NCBI GenBank assembly: GCA_023387715.1
Contig: JAEWHQ010000167.1
Span: 1 to 9,126, forward strand
Length of the DNA stretch: 9,126 bases
Direction: 5' to 3'
From: Pseudomonadota bacterium
GTDB lineage: Bacteria; Pseudomonadota; Alphaproteobacteria; Rhizobiales; Rhizobiaceae
Below are positions 1-6,172 of the stretch, piece by piece. The translations under genes and the position numbers were made by a program. Positions within the stretch are counted from its first letter, which is position 1, and each line of letters opens with the position of its first letter. The notes under the pieces are model-generated. The model was not told the origin of the DNA, did no database searches, and was given only the letters and a program-made list of their open reading frames with translations.

Positions 1-2
1 CC

Positions 3-272
3 TGCCTTTTCTTATGGGGTGGTGTTGTCGCCGGTCTTTACACGATTGGCCTTGCCCATCTGGGCTCTTCCCTCAAAGGACGCGAGCTCGCATCAGCCAA
101 TGCGGCCTTCGTATTCTGCTATGCAATCGGCATGCTAACCGGCCCTCAGCTGGTCGGTATTGGCATGGATGTGGTGGGCGTAAACGGTTTTCCGCTGGTT
201 CTGGGCATCTTTTTTGCCGGATATGCCATTATTGCTGCAATACGTTTGATGAGATTCAATAAGCGGGGTTGA
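3..272 (+). CDS. MFS transporter, C-terminal fragment (cut by window edge)
   Basis: This is the last 89 residues of a major facilitator superfamily transporter whose start lies left of the window. The visible part begins with a Gly-rich helix (LWGGVVAGLYTIGL), followed by a conserved-looking stretch (SSLKGRELASANAAFVFCY) and a helix ending in GMLTGPQLVG. A last hydrophobic helix (PLVLGIFFAGYAIIAA) leads into a short basic tail, MRFNKRG. This agrees with the final three or so membrane segments of a 12-helix carrier, and the pattern resembles the YcaD-like group of MFS proteins. The substrate cannot be told. The stop codon overlaps a possible promoter hexamer for rpmG. I recall an MFS gene preceding rpmG in other Rhizobiales, which would fit, but I could not check that. 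Confidence 0.8.
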   Translation, partial: CLFLWGGVVAGLYTIGLAHLGSSLKGRELASANAAFVFCYAIGMLTGPQLVGIGMDVVGVNGFPLVLGIFFAGYAIIAAIRLMRFNKRG

Positions 273-296
273 CTTTTCTCTGGTTTTTCGTAGTGT
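269..296 (+). promoter_or_regulatory. Possible sigma-70 promoter for rpmG
   Basis: TTGACT (269-274) is followed after 16 bases by TAGTGT (291-296). The -35 is close to consensus and the -10 is weak. It would give a leader of about 70 bases before rpmG. The -35 overlaps the stop codon of the upstream MFS gene. Read by eye only. Confidence 0.3.
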
Positions 297-373
297 CGCG
301 CCGAATTTCCGCTACCGGGTGAAGTCGCCGGAATCGCTGGCGGTTTCAATTTTAAAAGAGCAGGTATAGCGAA

Positions 374-541
374 ATGGCTAAGGCTAACACGATCAAGATC
401 AAGCTTTTGTCAACCGCAGATACGGGTTTCTTCTACGTAACGAAGAAGAACAGCCGTACGATGACGGAAAAAATGACAAAGACTAAATACGACCCAGTCG
501 TAAGAAAACACGTTGAATTCAAGGAAACCAAGATCAAGTAA
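374..541 (+). CDS. rpmG: 50S ribosomal protein L33
   Basis: A 55-residue basic protein that matches ribosomal protein L33, a small component of the large subunit located near the E site. The N-terminus [21 protein letters not shown] and the C-terminal half ([21 protein letters not shown] region) are typical, and the length is the usual one. It contains no cysteine, so it is the zinc-free form rather than the Cys4 zinc-ribbon paralogue. The start codon is the first ATG in frame; a modest purine-rich AGCAGG lies about 10 bases upstream. It stands alone between an MFS gene and a strong terminator, so it is probably a single-gene transcript or the end of a short one. Confidence 0.95.
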   Translation: MAKANTIKIKLLSTADTGFFYVTKKNSRTMTEKMTKTKYDPVVRKHVEFKETKIK

Positions 542-560
542 TCTTGTTCCTGAAAGCGTT

Positions 561-590
561 AAAAAGCCACTCTTCACGAGTGGCTTTTTT
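561..590 (+). terminator. Rho-independent terminator of rpmG
   Basis: The stem GCCACTC (566-572) pairs with GAGTGGC (578-584) around the loop TTCAC. A 5-A tract on the left and a 6-T run on the right (585-590) extend the stem. It lies 20 bases past the rpmG stop. Confidence 0.9.
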
Positions 591-680
591 TATAATTCCC
601 CACCCCGATATTAATCATTAGCCGCGACCAAAAGAACCGCCCCGCCTATAAACCGGTGCAGGCCTTGCCTTGGCTCATGC

Positions 681-695
681 TTATTGTCATTATCA
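681..695. promoter_or_regulatory. Fur-like 7-1-7 site upstream of bolA
   Basis: TTATTGT-C-ATTATCA matches the classical Fur 7-1-7 palindrome (TGATAAT-N-ATTATCA) at 11 of 14 positions, with a perfect right half-site. It lies 71 bases before the bolA ATG, a plausible place for control of an iron-related gene. In many Rhizobiales the Fur homologue acts as the manganese regulator Mur and prefers a different site, so the assignment is tentative. Confidence 0.3.
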
Positions 696-766
696 ATCCT
701 AATTCCCATATCTGATCAGCAAATATGCGAATTACAGTTTAATTCTTTGAATTGACGGAGAACAAC

Positions 767-1006
767 ATGGCTATGGATGCTCACGAGATCGAAAAACTCA
801 TTCGCGTCGGAATTCCTGACGCACAGGTGACGATCCGTGACCTTGCCGGAGATGGTGACCATTACGCAGCCGAAGTTATCGCGGAAAGCTTCCGTGGTAA
901 ATCGCGCGTACAGCAACATCAGATGGTCTATGAAGCTTTGAGCGGCAATATGGGCAATGCACTGCATGCCCTCGCCCTGCAAACAAGCGTACCTGAAAAG
1001 GTATAA
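767..1006 (+). CDS. bolA: BolA family protein, IbaG/BolA2-like
   Basis: A 79-residue protein of the BolA family. These small cytosolic class-II-KH-like proteins bind a [2Fe-2S] cluster together with a CGFS monothiol glutaredoxin and act in iron-sulfur and iron homeostasis. Features seen: GIPDAQVTI, the loop GDGDHY (29-33 region, His32), the FRGKSRVQQHQMVYEAL helix with the family's invariant His51, and a C-terminal NALHALAL with His67. The GDG-H loop and the short length point to the IbaG/BolA2 type rather than the longer E. coli BolA. I chose the ATG at 767 because GGAGA (757-761) sits 5 bases before it; an in-frame TTG at 752 and an ATG at 773 are alternatives. The next gene, grxD, encodes the expected partner 179 bases downstream, with no clear terminator between them. 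An AATTC-TTT-GAATT inverted repeat (741-753) lies just before the ribosome-binding site. Confidence 0.93.
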   Translation: MAMDAHEIEKLIRVGIPDAQVTIRDLAGDGDHYAAEVIAESFRGKSRVQQHQMVYEALSGNMGNALHALALQTSVPEKV

Positions 1007-1107
1007 GCCTGGAGCTTTCTATGTGAAGCTGTAATTGCCGCAGTGTTTAAGACAATATTGCATTGAACTTAAAAAAGTGGTTTTTACAACACAACACCGA
1101 ACAGACC

Positions 1108-1152
1108 TGATCATTTTTTGATCACATCCGACAATTCGGACAGAAATTTCTG
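1108..1152. repeat. Three back-to-back inverted repeats before grxD
   Basis: Three dyads lie almost end to end: TGATCA-N5-TGATCA (1108-1124), TCCGA-CAAT-TCGGA (1127-1140) and the perfect 12-bp palindrome CAGAAATTTCTG (1141-1152). The last ends 33 bases before the grxD start. They may be operator sites or hairpins in the grxD leader. None is followed by a T-run, so they do not look like terminators. Confidence 0.55.
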
Positions 1153-1185
1153 CTGATTGAGCGGAAAAAGAAAAGGACGAAGAAT

Positions 1186-1518
1186 ATGAGCGGCATCAAC
1201 GAACTTATTGACAGTGAAGTAAAAAATAATGATGTCGTACTTTTCCTGAAAGGTACGCCTGGTTTCCCTCAGTGCGGTTTTTCCGGACAGGTTGTACAGA
1301 TTCTGGATTACATCGGCGTTGATTACAAAGGAATCAACGTGTTGGCATCGGACGAAATGCGTAACGGCATTAAAGAATATTCCAACTGGCCAACCATTCC
1401 TCAGCTTTACGTTAAAGGTGAGTTCATTGGCGGTTGCGATATCACCCGTGAAATGTTCCAGTCCGGTGAACTGAAAGCACTCTTTGAAGAAAAAGGCATC
1501 GCTATTAAAGCGGCCTGA
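1186..1518 (+). CDS. grxD: Monothiol glutaredoxin, CGFS type (Grx4/GrxD)
   Basis: A 110-residue single-domain monothiol glutaredoxin. Proteins of this class bind a glutathione-ligated [2Fe-2S] cluster as homodimers, or as heterodimers with BolA proteins, and act as cytosolic cluster carriers and iron-status relays. The active site CGFS is at residues 30-33 in the context [12 protein letters not shown], with Lys22 expected to contact glutathione. The glutathione-binding motif [19 protein letters not shown] is at 68-86, including the cis-Pro region TIP (70-72) and GGCD (82-85). Length and motif order match the bacterial family exactly. AAGGA (1173-1177), 8 bases before the ATG, supports the start. 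It follows its probable partner bolA and ends in its own terminator. The 179-base gap carries several inverted repeats, so it may also have its own promoter. Confidence 0.97.
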   Translation: MSGINELIDSEVKNNDVVLFLKGTPGFPQCGFSGQVVQILDYIGVDYKGINVLASDEMRNGIKEYSNWPTIPQLYVKGEFIGGCDITREMFQSGELKALFEEKGIAIKAA

Positions 1519-1548
1519 TTCCCATCATTCTTCTTCAATGAATGTTTG

Positions 1549-1581
1549 AAGGTGCCGGTCTCCGGCACCTTTGCTGTTTTT
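1549..1581 (+). terminator. Rho-independent terminator of grxD
   Basis: AAGGTGCCGG (1549-1558) pairs perfectly with CCGGCACCTT (1562-1571) around a 3-base loop. A T-run follows at 1577-1581 after a short interruption. It lies 30 bases past the grxD stop. Confidence 0.85.
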
Positions 1582-1885
1582 CAGCCTCAGTGTTATTAAA
1601 TGTAATATTGAGGTTTTCTTTATCTTCACGATCTCGTGAACAGGCTCATTCATACAGATGTTGCCATTCACGACCTAATTTCACTATTCAATTGATTCAA
1701 CCAATCATTGAAATATGTTTTTAAAATATTATTGCTTGATTATACTGGTCATTCATAAGACCGGGGGGTCGAACGATAATTCTTGGGTCAACCTAACCGC
1801 ATTTCACGGGCACGATAGACTTAAACAATACGGTTTAAGTGCTATTTCGGGTTGATCATATGTATGCCGCAGACAGGAGAGTATT
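1582..1885. other. Gene-free stretch before the Bcr/CflA gene
   Basis: About 300 bases without a convincing gene. The left part is AT-rich, with an imperfect dyad at 1687-1712 (TTCAAT and ATTGAA arms) and TATACT at 1741-1746 that could be a -10 element, although no good -35 is seen at the right distance. GACC-GGGG-GGTC lies at 1759-1770. The right part carries the clear ACTTAAAC dyad (listed separately), then the Shine-Dalgarno of the transporter gene. It is probably the promoter and operator region of that gene. Confidence 0.5.
1819..1840. promoter_or_regulatory. Perfect 8-bp dyad, candidate operator of the efflux gene
   Basis: ACTTAAAC (1819-1826) and GTTTAAGT (1833-1840) are perfect inverted copies separated by 6 bases. 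The dyad ends 45 bases before the transporter start. Size and spacing suit a dimeric repressor, such as a MarR or TetR type, but no regulator gene is adjacent. It could also form a weak leader hairpin. Confidence 0.45.
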
Positions 1886-3145
1886 TTGCCAATTGATATA
1901 AAACAGGGTCACTCCGAACAAAGGACCGGCATGCGCGGTCGTGGCGAATTTATTGCTCTGATTGCAGCGGTTATGGCGATTAACGCTCTGGCAATTGACA
2001 TCATGCTTCCGGGTCTCCAGGAAATTGGTGCAAGCCTTGGTGTTGAATCTGAAAATCATCGCCAATTCGTCATTACGGCTTATTTGCTGGGCTTAGGTGT
2101 TTCACAATTATTCTACGGGCCATTGAGCGACCGTTTCGGACGACGCATTCCGCTTTTTGTCGGCACAAGCATTTATATTGTTACAGCACTTGCATCCGCC
2201 TTCACCACCAGCTTTTCCATGCTGATTGCGTTGCGTGTTTTGCAAGGTATAGGCGCGGCAGGTACGCGTGTTATTGCCGTTTCTATTGTACGTGACCTTT
2301 ATGGCGGCCGTCAGATGGCCGAAGTCATGTCGCTGATTATGATGGTCTTCATGATCCTGCCGGTGATTGCACCTGCAACCGGTCAGTTCATTATGCTGTT
2401 TGGTGAATGGCACCTGATCTTTGTCTTCATGGCTGTATCAGCGGCTGTGGTGATGATCTGGGTTTATTTCCGCATGCCGGAAACACTGGCTGTAGAAAAA
2501 AGACGCTCCCTATCGGTTGCAAGCCTTGCACAGTCCTTCAGCCTCGTGCTGACCAACCGTGTGGCGTTTTTCTATATGCTCGGTACATCATTCATCCTGG
2601 GCACATTGTTCGGCTTTATCGGCTCATCGCAGCAGATCTATGTCGGCATTTATGAACTGGGTGAATTGTTCCCGCTGGCTTTTGCGGTTGTAGCAGCCAC
2701 AATGGCGCTGTCTTCATTCCTCAACTCACGCTTTGTCGGCCGTTATGGTATGCGCCGCATTTCGCAAACAATGCTGTTTGTCTTTATAGGCTTCAGCTTG
2801 TTGTGGTTCGTGTTGTCATTGAGCTTTGAAGGGCCTGTGCCACTGTTCTTGCTCTTGCCGCTTTATATGGTCATCATGTTCTCGTTCGGGCAGATCACCT
2901 CAAACTTCAACGCGCTTGCGATGGAGCCGTTGGGAGCTGTTGCCGGAACTGCATCGTCGGTGCTTGGCTTCACCCAGACAACCGTGGGCGCGACGTTGGG
3001 CGCCATCATCGGCCAATCCTTTGATGGCACCACAACGCCAATCGCACTTGGCTTTACCATTCTCGGCATTATCAGCTTCATCTGCATGCTGATTGCAGAG
3101 CGCGGCAAGCTGTTTGCATCTCAGCATCAGGCGCCCAAGCCATAA
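1886..3145 (+). CDS. Bcr/CflA-family multidrug efflux MFS transporter
   Basis: A 419-residue inner-membrane proton-drug antiporter of the DHA1 group, 12 helices by eye. Motif D1 in helix 1 is ALAIDIMLPGL with Asp38. Motif A between helices 2 and 3 is GPLSDRFGRR (78-87). Motif B in helix 4 is ALRVLQGIGAAGTR with Arg117. A motif C-like PVIAPATGQFI is in helix 5 (159-169). These, together with the length, are typical of Bcr/CflA transporters, which export drugs or small metabolites; the substrate cannot be told. The TTG at 1886 has AGGAGA 5 bases before it, but ATG 1931 (16th codon) also has AAGGA 5 bases before it, so the protein may start there as MRGRGEF. The gene stands alone, with a candidate operator upstream and a hairpin downstream. 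Overall function is secure; start and substrate are not. Confidence 0.93.
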   Translation: MPIDIKQGHSEQRTGMRGRGEFIALIAAVMAINALAIDIMLPGLQEIGASLGVESENHRQFVITAYLLGLGVSQLFYGPLSDRFGRRIPLFVGTSIYIVTALASAFTTSFSMLIALRVLQGIGAAGTRVIAVSIVRDLYGGRQMAEVMSLIMMVFMILPVIAPATGQFIMLFGEWHLIFVFMAVSAAVVMIWVYFRMPETLAVEKRRSLSVASLAQSFSLVLTNRVAFFYMLGTSFILGTLFGFIGSSQQIYVGIYELGELFPLAFAVVAATMALSSFLNSRFVGRYGMRRISQTMLFVFIGFSLLWFVLSLSFEGPVPLFLLLPLYMVIMFSFGQITSNFNALAMEPLGAVAGTASSVLGFTQTTVGATLGAIIGQSFDGTTTPIALGFTILGIISFICMLIAERGKLFASQHQAPKP

Positions 3146-3174
3146 GGCCTTAAGGCATCTGATCAAATAAACAA

Positions 3175-3208
3175 AAATCTGGCATGCAATTTCAAACATG
3201 CCGGATTT
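3175..3208. terminator. Long hairpin after the efflux gene
   Basis: AAATCTGGCATG (3175-3186) pairs with CATGCCGGATTT (3197-3208), 12 pairs with one G-U, around a 10-base loop. It lies 30 bases past the stop. On the plus strand only a broken T stretch follows (CATTTTAATG). On the minus strand a long T-rich tail follows, so it may terminate better leftward, or in both directions. Confidence 0.5.
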
Positions 3209-3505
3209 CTGCATTTTAATGCATCCGAATTGAATGTCGTTTTCTTATCCCTTGGCCGCTGTCAATCAGCGCAAAAGGGCTTATGTGTGAAAAGTCCGTG
3301 CAAAACTTGACGTTTTACCGGGAATACGACAGAACATAAAGCGAACCTTGTTCGCTTTTTATGAATTGGCATGGCATGATATGGGTGATTCGAAGGTACG
3401 CATTGCTGAAATCAATGCTCATGTTACAAAACAATAGACAGTGTCGAATAATTTGCAGCTCTTGAAGCGGTATATTTAATAGATAGATAGGCTGAACCGA
3501 AGCAC
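3209..3505 (+). other. Gene-free stretch and parE leader region
   Basis: About 300 bases with no convincing gene. A composite stem sits at 3249-3279: CCCTT pairs with AAGGG on the outside, CGCTG with CAGCG inside, with a 3-by-3 internal loop and TCAAT as the apical loop. A terminator-like hairpin follows at 3338-3360. From there to parE lie about 145 AT-rich bases with a short AGAT tetramer repeat (3481-3490 region) next to the parE start. No strong Shine-Dalgarno precedes parE. The structured part could be a small RNA or an attenuating leader; this is inference. Confidence 0.4.
3338..3360 (+). terminator. Terminator-like hairpin upstream of parE
   Basis: AAAGCGAAC (3338-3346) pairs perfectly with GTTCGCTTT (3350-3358) around a CTT loop, ending in five Ts (3356-3360). 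No plus-strand gene ends close by, since the transporter stops about 190 bases earlier. It would therefore end read-through, a small RNA, or a prematurely terminated parE leader. Confidence 0.65.
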
Positions 3506-5662
3506 ATGGACAACAACAACGATCTTTTTTCAAGTGTTGTGAGTAAAGCCCGTGAAAGGCAAACAGCGTCAAAAGCTGATAGCGAGGCGCTGACTGCTGC
3601 TGCGCCGGCTGCCAGTGCTGTGGCGCCTGCCCCTGCAGCTGAAGACGCAACAATAACAAAGCCGGTTTCCGCCGCACCAACAGCACCCGCACCGGAAGAG
3701 CCGTTTAAGCGTGCAACACTTGCAGCTGATAATGGTGATTATAACGCCTCTGCCATCCGTGTTCTGGAAGGTTTGGAGCCAGTACGTCTGCGCCCTGGTA
3801 TGTATATCGGCGGCACCGACGAAAAGGCGATGCACCATCTCTTTGCTGAAGTCATCGACAACTCGATGGACGAGGCCGTTGCGGGACACGCCAATTTTAT
3901 CGAAGTCAGCCTTGATGCTGACGGCTTCTTGTCGGTCAGCGATAATGGTCGCGGTATTCCGATCGACAATCACCCGCAGGTTCCGGGCAAATCTACGCTT
4001 GAAGTGATTATGACCAAGCTGCATGCCGGTGGTAAGTTTGATGGCAAGGCCTATGAAACATCCGGCGGTTTGCACGGTGTTGGTGTGTCGGTTGTAAATG
4101 CGCTTTCAGATGTGTTGGAAGTGGAAGTCGCGCGTAATCGCCGCCTGTACCGCCAGTGCTTCTCACGCGGTATTCCGCAAGGTGGGCTGGAAGAACTCGG
4201 CGAAGTGCATAACCGCCGCGGCACACGTCTGCGTTTCCATCCTGATCCGGATATTTTCGGCAAGAATGCCAAATTTGACCCGACGCGCATTTATCGCATG
4301 GCGCGCTCGAAAGCCTATTTGTTTGGCGGCGTTGAAATCCGCTGGAGCTGTGACCCGTCACTTCTCGACCCGAAACAGGATACACCTGAAAAGGCCGTCT
4401 TCCATTTCCCGGGAGGTTTGAAGGACTATCTCTCCAGCACTCTGGGCAAAGACTTTCAGGTCACGCGCGAAATTTTTGCCGGTAGAACCGAGGCGCAAGG
4501 CCGTCACGGTGCGATGGAATGGGCTGTGAGCTGGTATGGCGGCGATGCGTTCGTCCATTCCTATTGTAACACGATCCCGACCGGCGATGGCGGCACGCAT
4601 GAAGCAGGCCTTCGTATCGCACTCACACGCGGTCTGAAAGCCTATGCAGAACTGACTAACAACAAGCGCGCTTCTGTCATTACCACTGATGACGTGATGA
4701 CCTCAGCTGCTGCGATGCTTTCGGTGTTTATTCGTGAGCCGGAATTTGTCGGCCAGACAAAAGACAAGCTTGCAACGGTTGAAGCACAACGCATTGTTGA
4801 AAATGCCATTCGCGACCCGTTTGACCATTGGCTGGCAGCCTCTCCGCAAGAAGCTTCCAAGCTGCTGGATTGGGTGATTGAGCGCGCGGAAGAACGTCTG
4901 CGCCGTCGTCAGGAAAAAGAAGTCAATCGCAAAACGGCAGTGCGCAAGTTGCGTCTGCCGGGTAAACTTGCCGACTGTTCACAAAACTCGGCTGATAATG
5001 CTGAACTCTTCATCGTTGAGGGTGATTCCGCGGGTGGTTCTGCCAAACAGGCGCGCAACCGTACCCATCAGGCAATTCTGCCATTGCGTGGTAAAATTCT
5101 CAACGTCGCCAGCGCCGGACGCGACAAGCTGACCGCAAACCAGCAGATTGCAGATATTATTCAGGCACTTGGTTGTGGCACACGCTCTAAATACCGCGAA
5201 GAAGATTTGCGCTATGACCGCATCATCATCATGACGGATGCTGACGTGGATGGTGCTCACATTGCTTCGTTGTTGATTACCTTCTTCTATCAGGAAATGC
5301 CTGATCTCATCAGCAACGGTCATCTTTATTTGGCTGTTCCGCCGCTTTACCGCTTGAGCCAGGGCGGCAAAACAGCCTATGCGCGTGATGATGCACATAA
5401 GGACGAGTTGCTGCGGACACATTTCAGCAGCCGTGGCAAAGTTGAAATTGGTCGCTTTAAAGGTTTGGGCGAGATGCGCGCCGAGCAGTTGAAGGAAACG
5501 ACGATGGATCCGGCCAAACGCACACTCTTGCGCGTTGAAATTGATCACAGCATTGAAGAAGCAACGAAGGCAACGGTTGATGATCTGATGGGCACCAAGC
5601 CGGAAGCCCGCTTCCGCTTCATTCAGGAAAATGCCGAATTTGCCGACAAGCTCGACATTTAA
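3506..5662 (+). CDS. parE: DNA topoisomerase IV subunit B
   Basis: A 718-residue type IIA topoisomerase ATPase subunit that works with ParC to unlink daughter chromosomes. Residues 1-68 are a low-complexity Ala/Pro-rich extension. The GHKL ATPase domain follows: catalytic Glu115 and Asn119 in AEVIDNSMDEA, DNGRGIP (146-152), the glycine lid GGLHGVGVSVVNALS (187-201), and the transducer loop QTK (417-419). The TOPRIM domain has EGDSAGG (505-511), PLRGKILNV (526-534) and the metal-binding DADVDG (578-583). The C-terminus has the GRFKGLGEM motif (649-657) and ends soon after, without the roughly 170-residue insert many Gram-negative GyrB proteins carry. Together with PVRLRPGMYIGGTDEKAMHH (92-111), this favours ParE over GyrB. 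The ATG at 3506 has no strong Shine-Dalgarno, and the extension makes the exact start less sure. It converges on the ferredoxin gene through a shared terminator. Confidence 0.96.
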   Translation: MDNNNDLFSSVVSKARERQTASKADSEALTAAAPAASAVAPAPAAEDATITKPVSAAPTAPAPEEPFKRATLAADNGDYNASAIRVLEGLEPVRLRPGMYIGGTDEKAMHHLFAEVIDNSMDEAVAGHANFIEVSLDADGFLSVSDNGRGIPIDNHPQVPGKSTLEVIMTKLHAGGKFDGKAYETSGGLHGVGVSVVNALSDVLEVEVARNRRLYRQCFSRGIPQGGLEELGEVHNRRGTRLRFHPDPDIFGKNAKFDPTRIYRMARSKAYLFGGVEIRWSCDPSLLDPKQDTPEKAVFHFPGGLKDYLSSTLGKDFQVTREIFAGRTEAQGRHGAMEWAVSWYGGDAFVHSYCNTIPTGDGGTHEAGLRIALTRGLKAYAELTNNKRASVITTDDVMTSAAAMLSVFIREPEFVGQTKDKLATVEAQRIVENAIRDPFDHWLAASPQEASKLLDWVIERAEERLRRRQEKEVNRKTAVRKLRLPGKLADCSQNSADNAELFIVEGDSAGGSAKQARNRTHQAILPLRGKILNVASAGRDKLTANQQIADIIQALGCGTRSKYREEDLRYDRIIIMTDADVDGAHIASLLITFFYQEMPDLISNGHLYLAVPPLYRLSQGGKTAYARDDAHKDELLRTHFSSRGKVEIGRFKGLGEMRAEQLKETTMDPAKRTLLRVEIDHSIEEATKATVDDLMGTKPEARFRFIQENAEFADKLDI

Positions 5663-5681
5663 GCATTGATATAACAGATAT

Positions 5682-5719
5682 AAAAAAAGCCGGAGCGTTG
5701 ATCGCACTCCGGCTTTTTT
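5682..5719. terminator. Bidirectional terminator between parE and the ferredoxin gene
   Basis: GCCGGAG (5689-5695) pairs with CTCCGGC (5707-5713). Seven As lie on the left (5682-5688) and six Ts on the right (5714-5719). Each strand thus sees a GC stem followed by a T-run. It sits between the stops of two convergent genes and should serve both. Confidence 0.92.
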
Positions 5720-5738
5720 ATTTATTCAATGAAATAAC

Positions 5739-6059
5739 TTAACCCTGTCGTTCAGGCAACCGCACGACAAGACCGTTGATTTCATCACGAACTCTGATCT
5801 GGCAAGACAGACGGGAATTCGGCTGCACATCATAGGCAAAATCCAGCATATCCTCTTCCATCGCGTCCGGTTCGCCAACGATCTCAAGCCATGCACCATC
5901 CACATAAACGTGACAGGTGGCGCAGGCGCATGCACCGCCGCAATCAGCATCAATCCCCGGAATACCATTGCGAATTGCCGCTTCCATAACGCTGGAGCCA
6001 TTCGGGCTCTCCACCTCATAGGGCGTGCCTTCCGCAGTGATATAAGTAATCTTCGTCAT
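5739..6059 (-). CDS. Adrenodoxin-type [2Fe-2S] ferredoxin
   Basis: A 106-residue soluble electron carrier of the adrenodoxin/vertebrate-type ferredoxin family. The four cluster ligands follow the family spacing C-X5-C-X2-C-X36-C: Cys40, Cys46, Cys49 (in [15 protein letters not shown]) and Cys86 (in SRLSCQIRV). Cys44 is an extra cysteine inside the loop. The acidic helix [13 protein letters not shown] (63-75) corresponds to the partner-binding region of adrenodoxins. In alphaproteobacteria such ferredoxins feed electrons to iron-sulfur assembly, P450s or heme-modifying enzymes; which one applies here cannot be told, and no reductase gene is adjacent. I start it at the ATG at 6059, preceded by GAGG 6 bases upstream; a TTG four codons earlier is less likely. 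Repeats upstream suggest it has its own promoter. Confidence 0.93.
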   Translation of the reverse strand: MTKITYITAEGTPYEVESPNGSSVMEAAIRNGIPGIDADCGGACACATCHVYVDGAWLEIVGEPDAMEEDMLDFAYDVQPNSRLSCQIRVRDEINGLVVRLPERQG

Positions 6060-6080
6060 TACTTGCCTCAAACTTTTAAA

Positions 6081-6123
6081 ATTATCCGGCTATTATCCGG
6101 TCAAACTATCATCTTGTTTGACC
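6081..6123. repeat. Direct and inverted repeats upstream of the ferredoxin gene
   Basis: ATTATCCGG occurs twice (6081-6089 and 6092-6100), 11 bp apart, which is one helical turn. The right copy touches a perfect inverted repeat, GGTCAAAC (6099-6106) with GTTTGACC (6116-6123), spacer 9. On the minus strand both direct repeats read CCGGATAAT and contain the -10-like GATAAT. The block lies 22 to 64 bases before the ferredoxin ATG. The inverted repeat could also act as a T-poor end signal for the upstream methyltransferase gene. Confidence 0.5.
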
Positions 6124-6172
6124 AGATACGTATTATTAGCCCAAAGTTCAACCATACAGCGTCAAAGTGCCG

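Noticed and set aside
1542..1724. A 60-codon open frame after grxD
   Set aside because: It starts inside the grxD terminator hairpin, lacks a Shine-Dalgarno and resembles no protein family.
1759..1770. GACC-GGGG-GGTC as part of a tRNA or other RNA gene
   Set aside because: The arms are only 4 bp and no cloverleaf, T-loop or acceptor stem can be drawn around it.
3478..3490. AGAT tetramer repeat next to the parE start as a phase-variation tract
   Set aside because: Only about three units are present and they lie outside the coding frame, too few to expect slippage.
3315..3692. A 125-codon minus-strand open frame over the parE leader and start
   Set aside because: Its beginning is the complement of the Ala/Pro-rich ParE extension, giving Gln/Leu/Arg-rich low-complexity sequence; the rest is noncoding AT-rich leader.
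4979..5707. A 242-codon open frame on the minus strand across the end of parE
   Set aside because: It is antisense to the conserved TOPRIM region of parE, whose motifs are complete; the translated product has no recognisable domain and its end runs into the two-way terminator.
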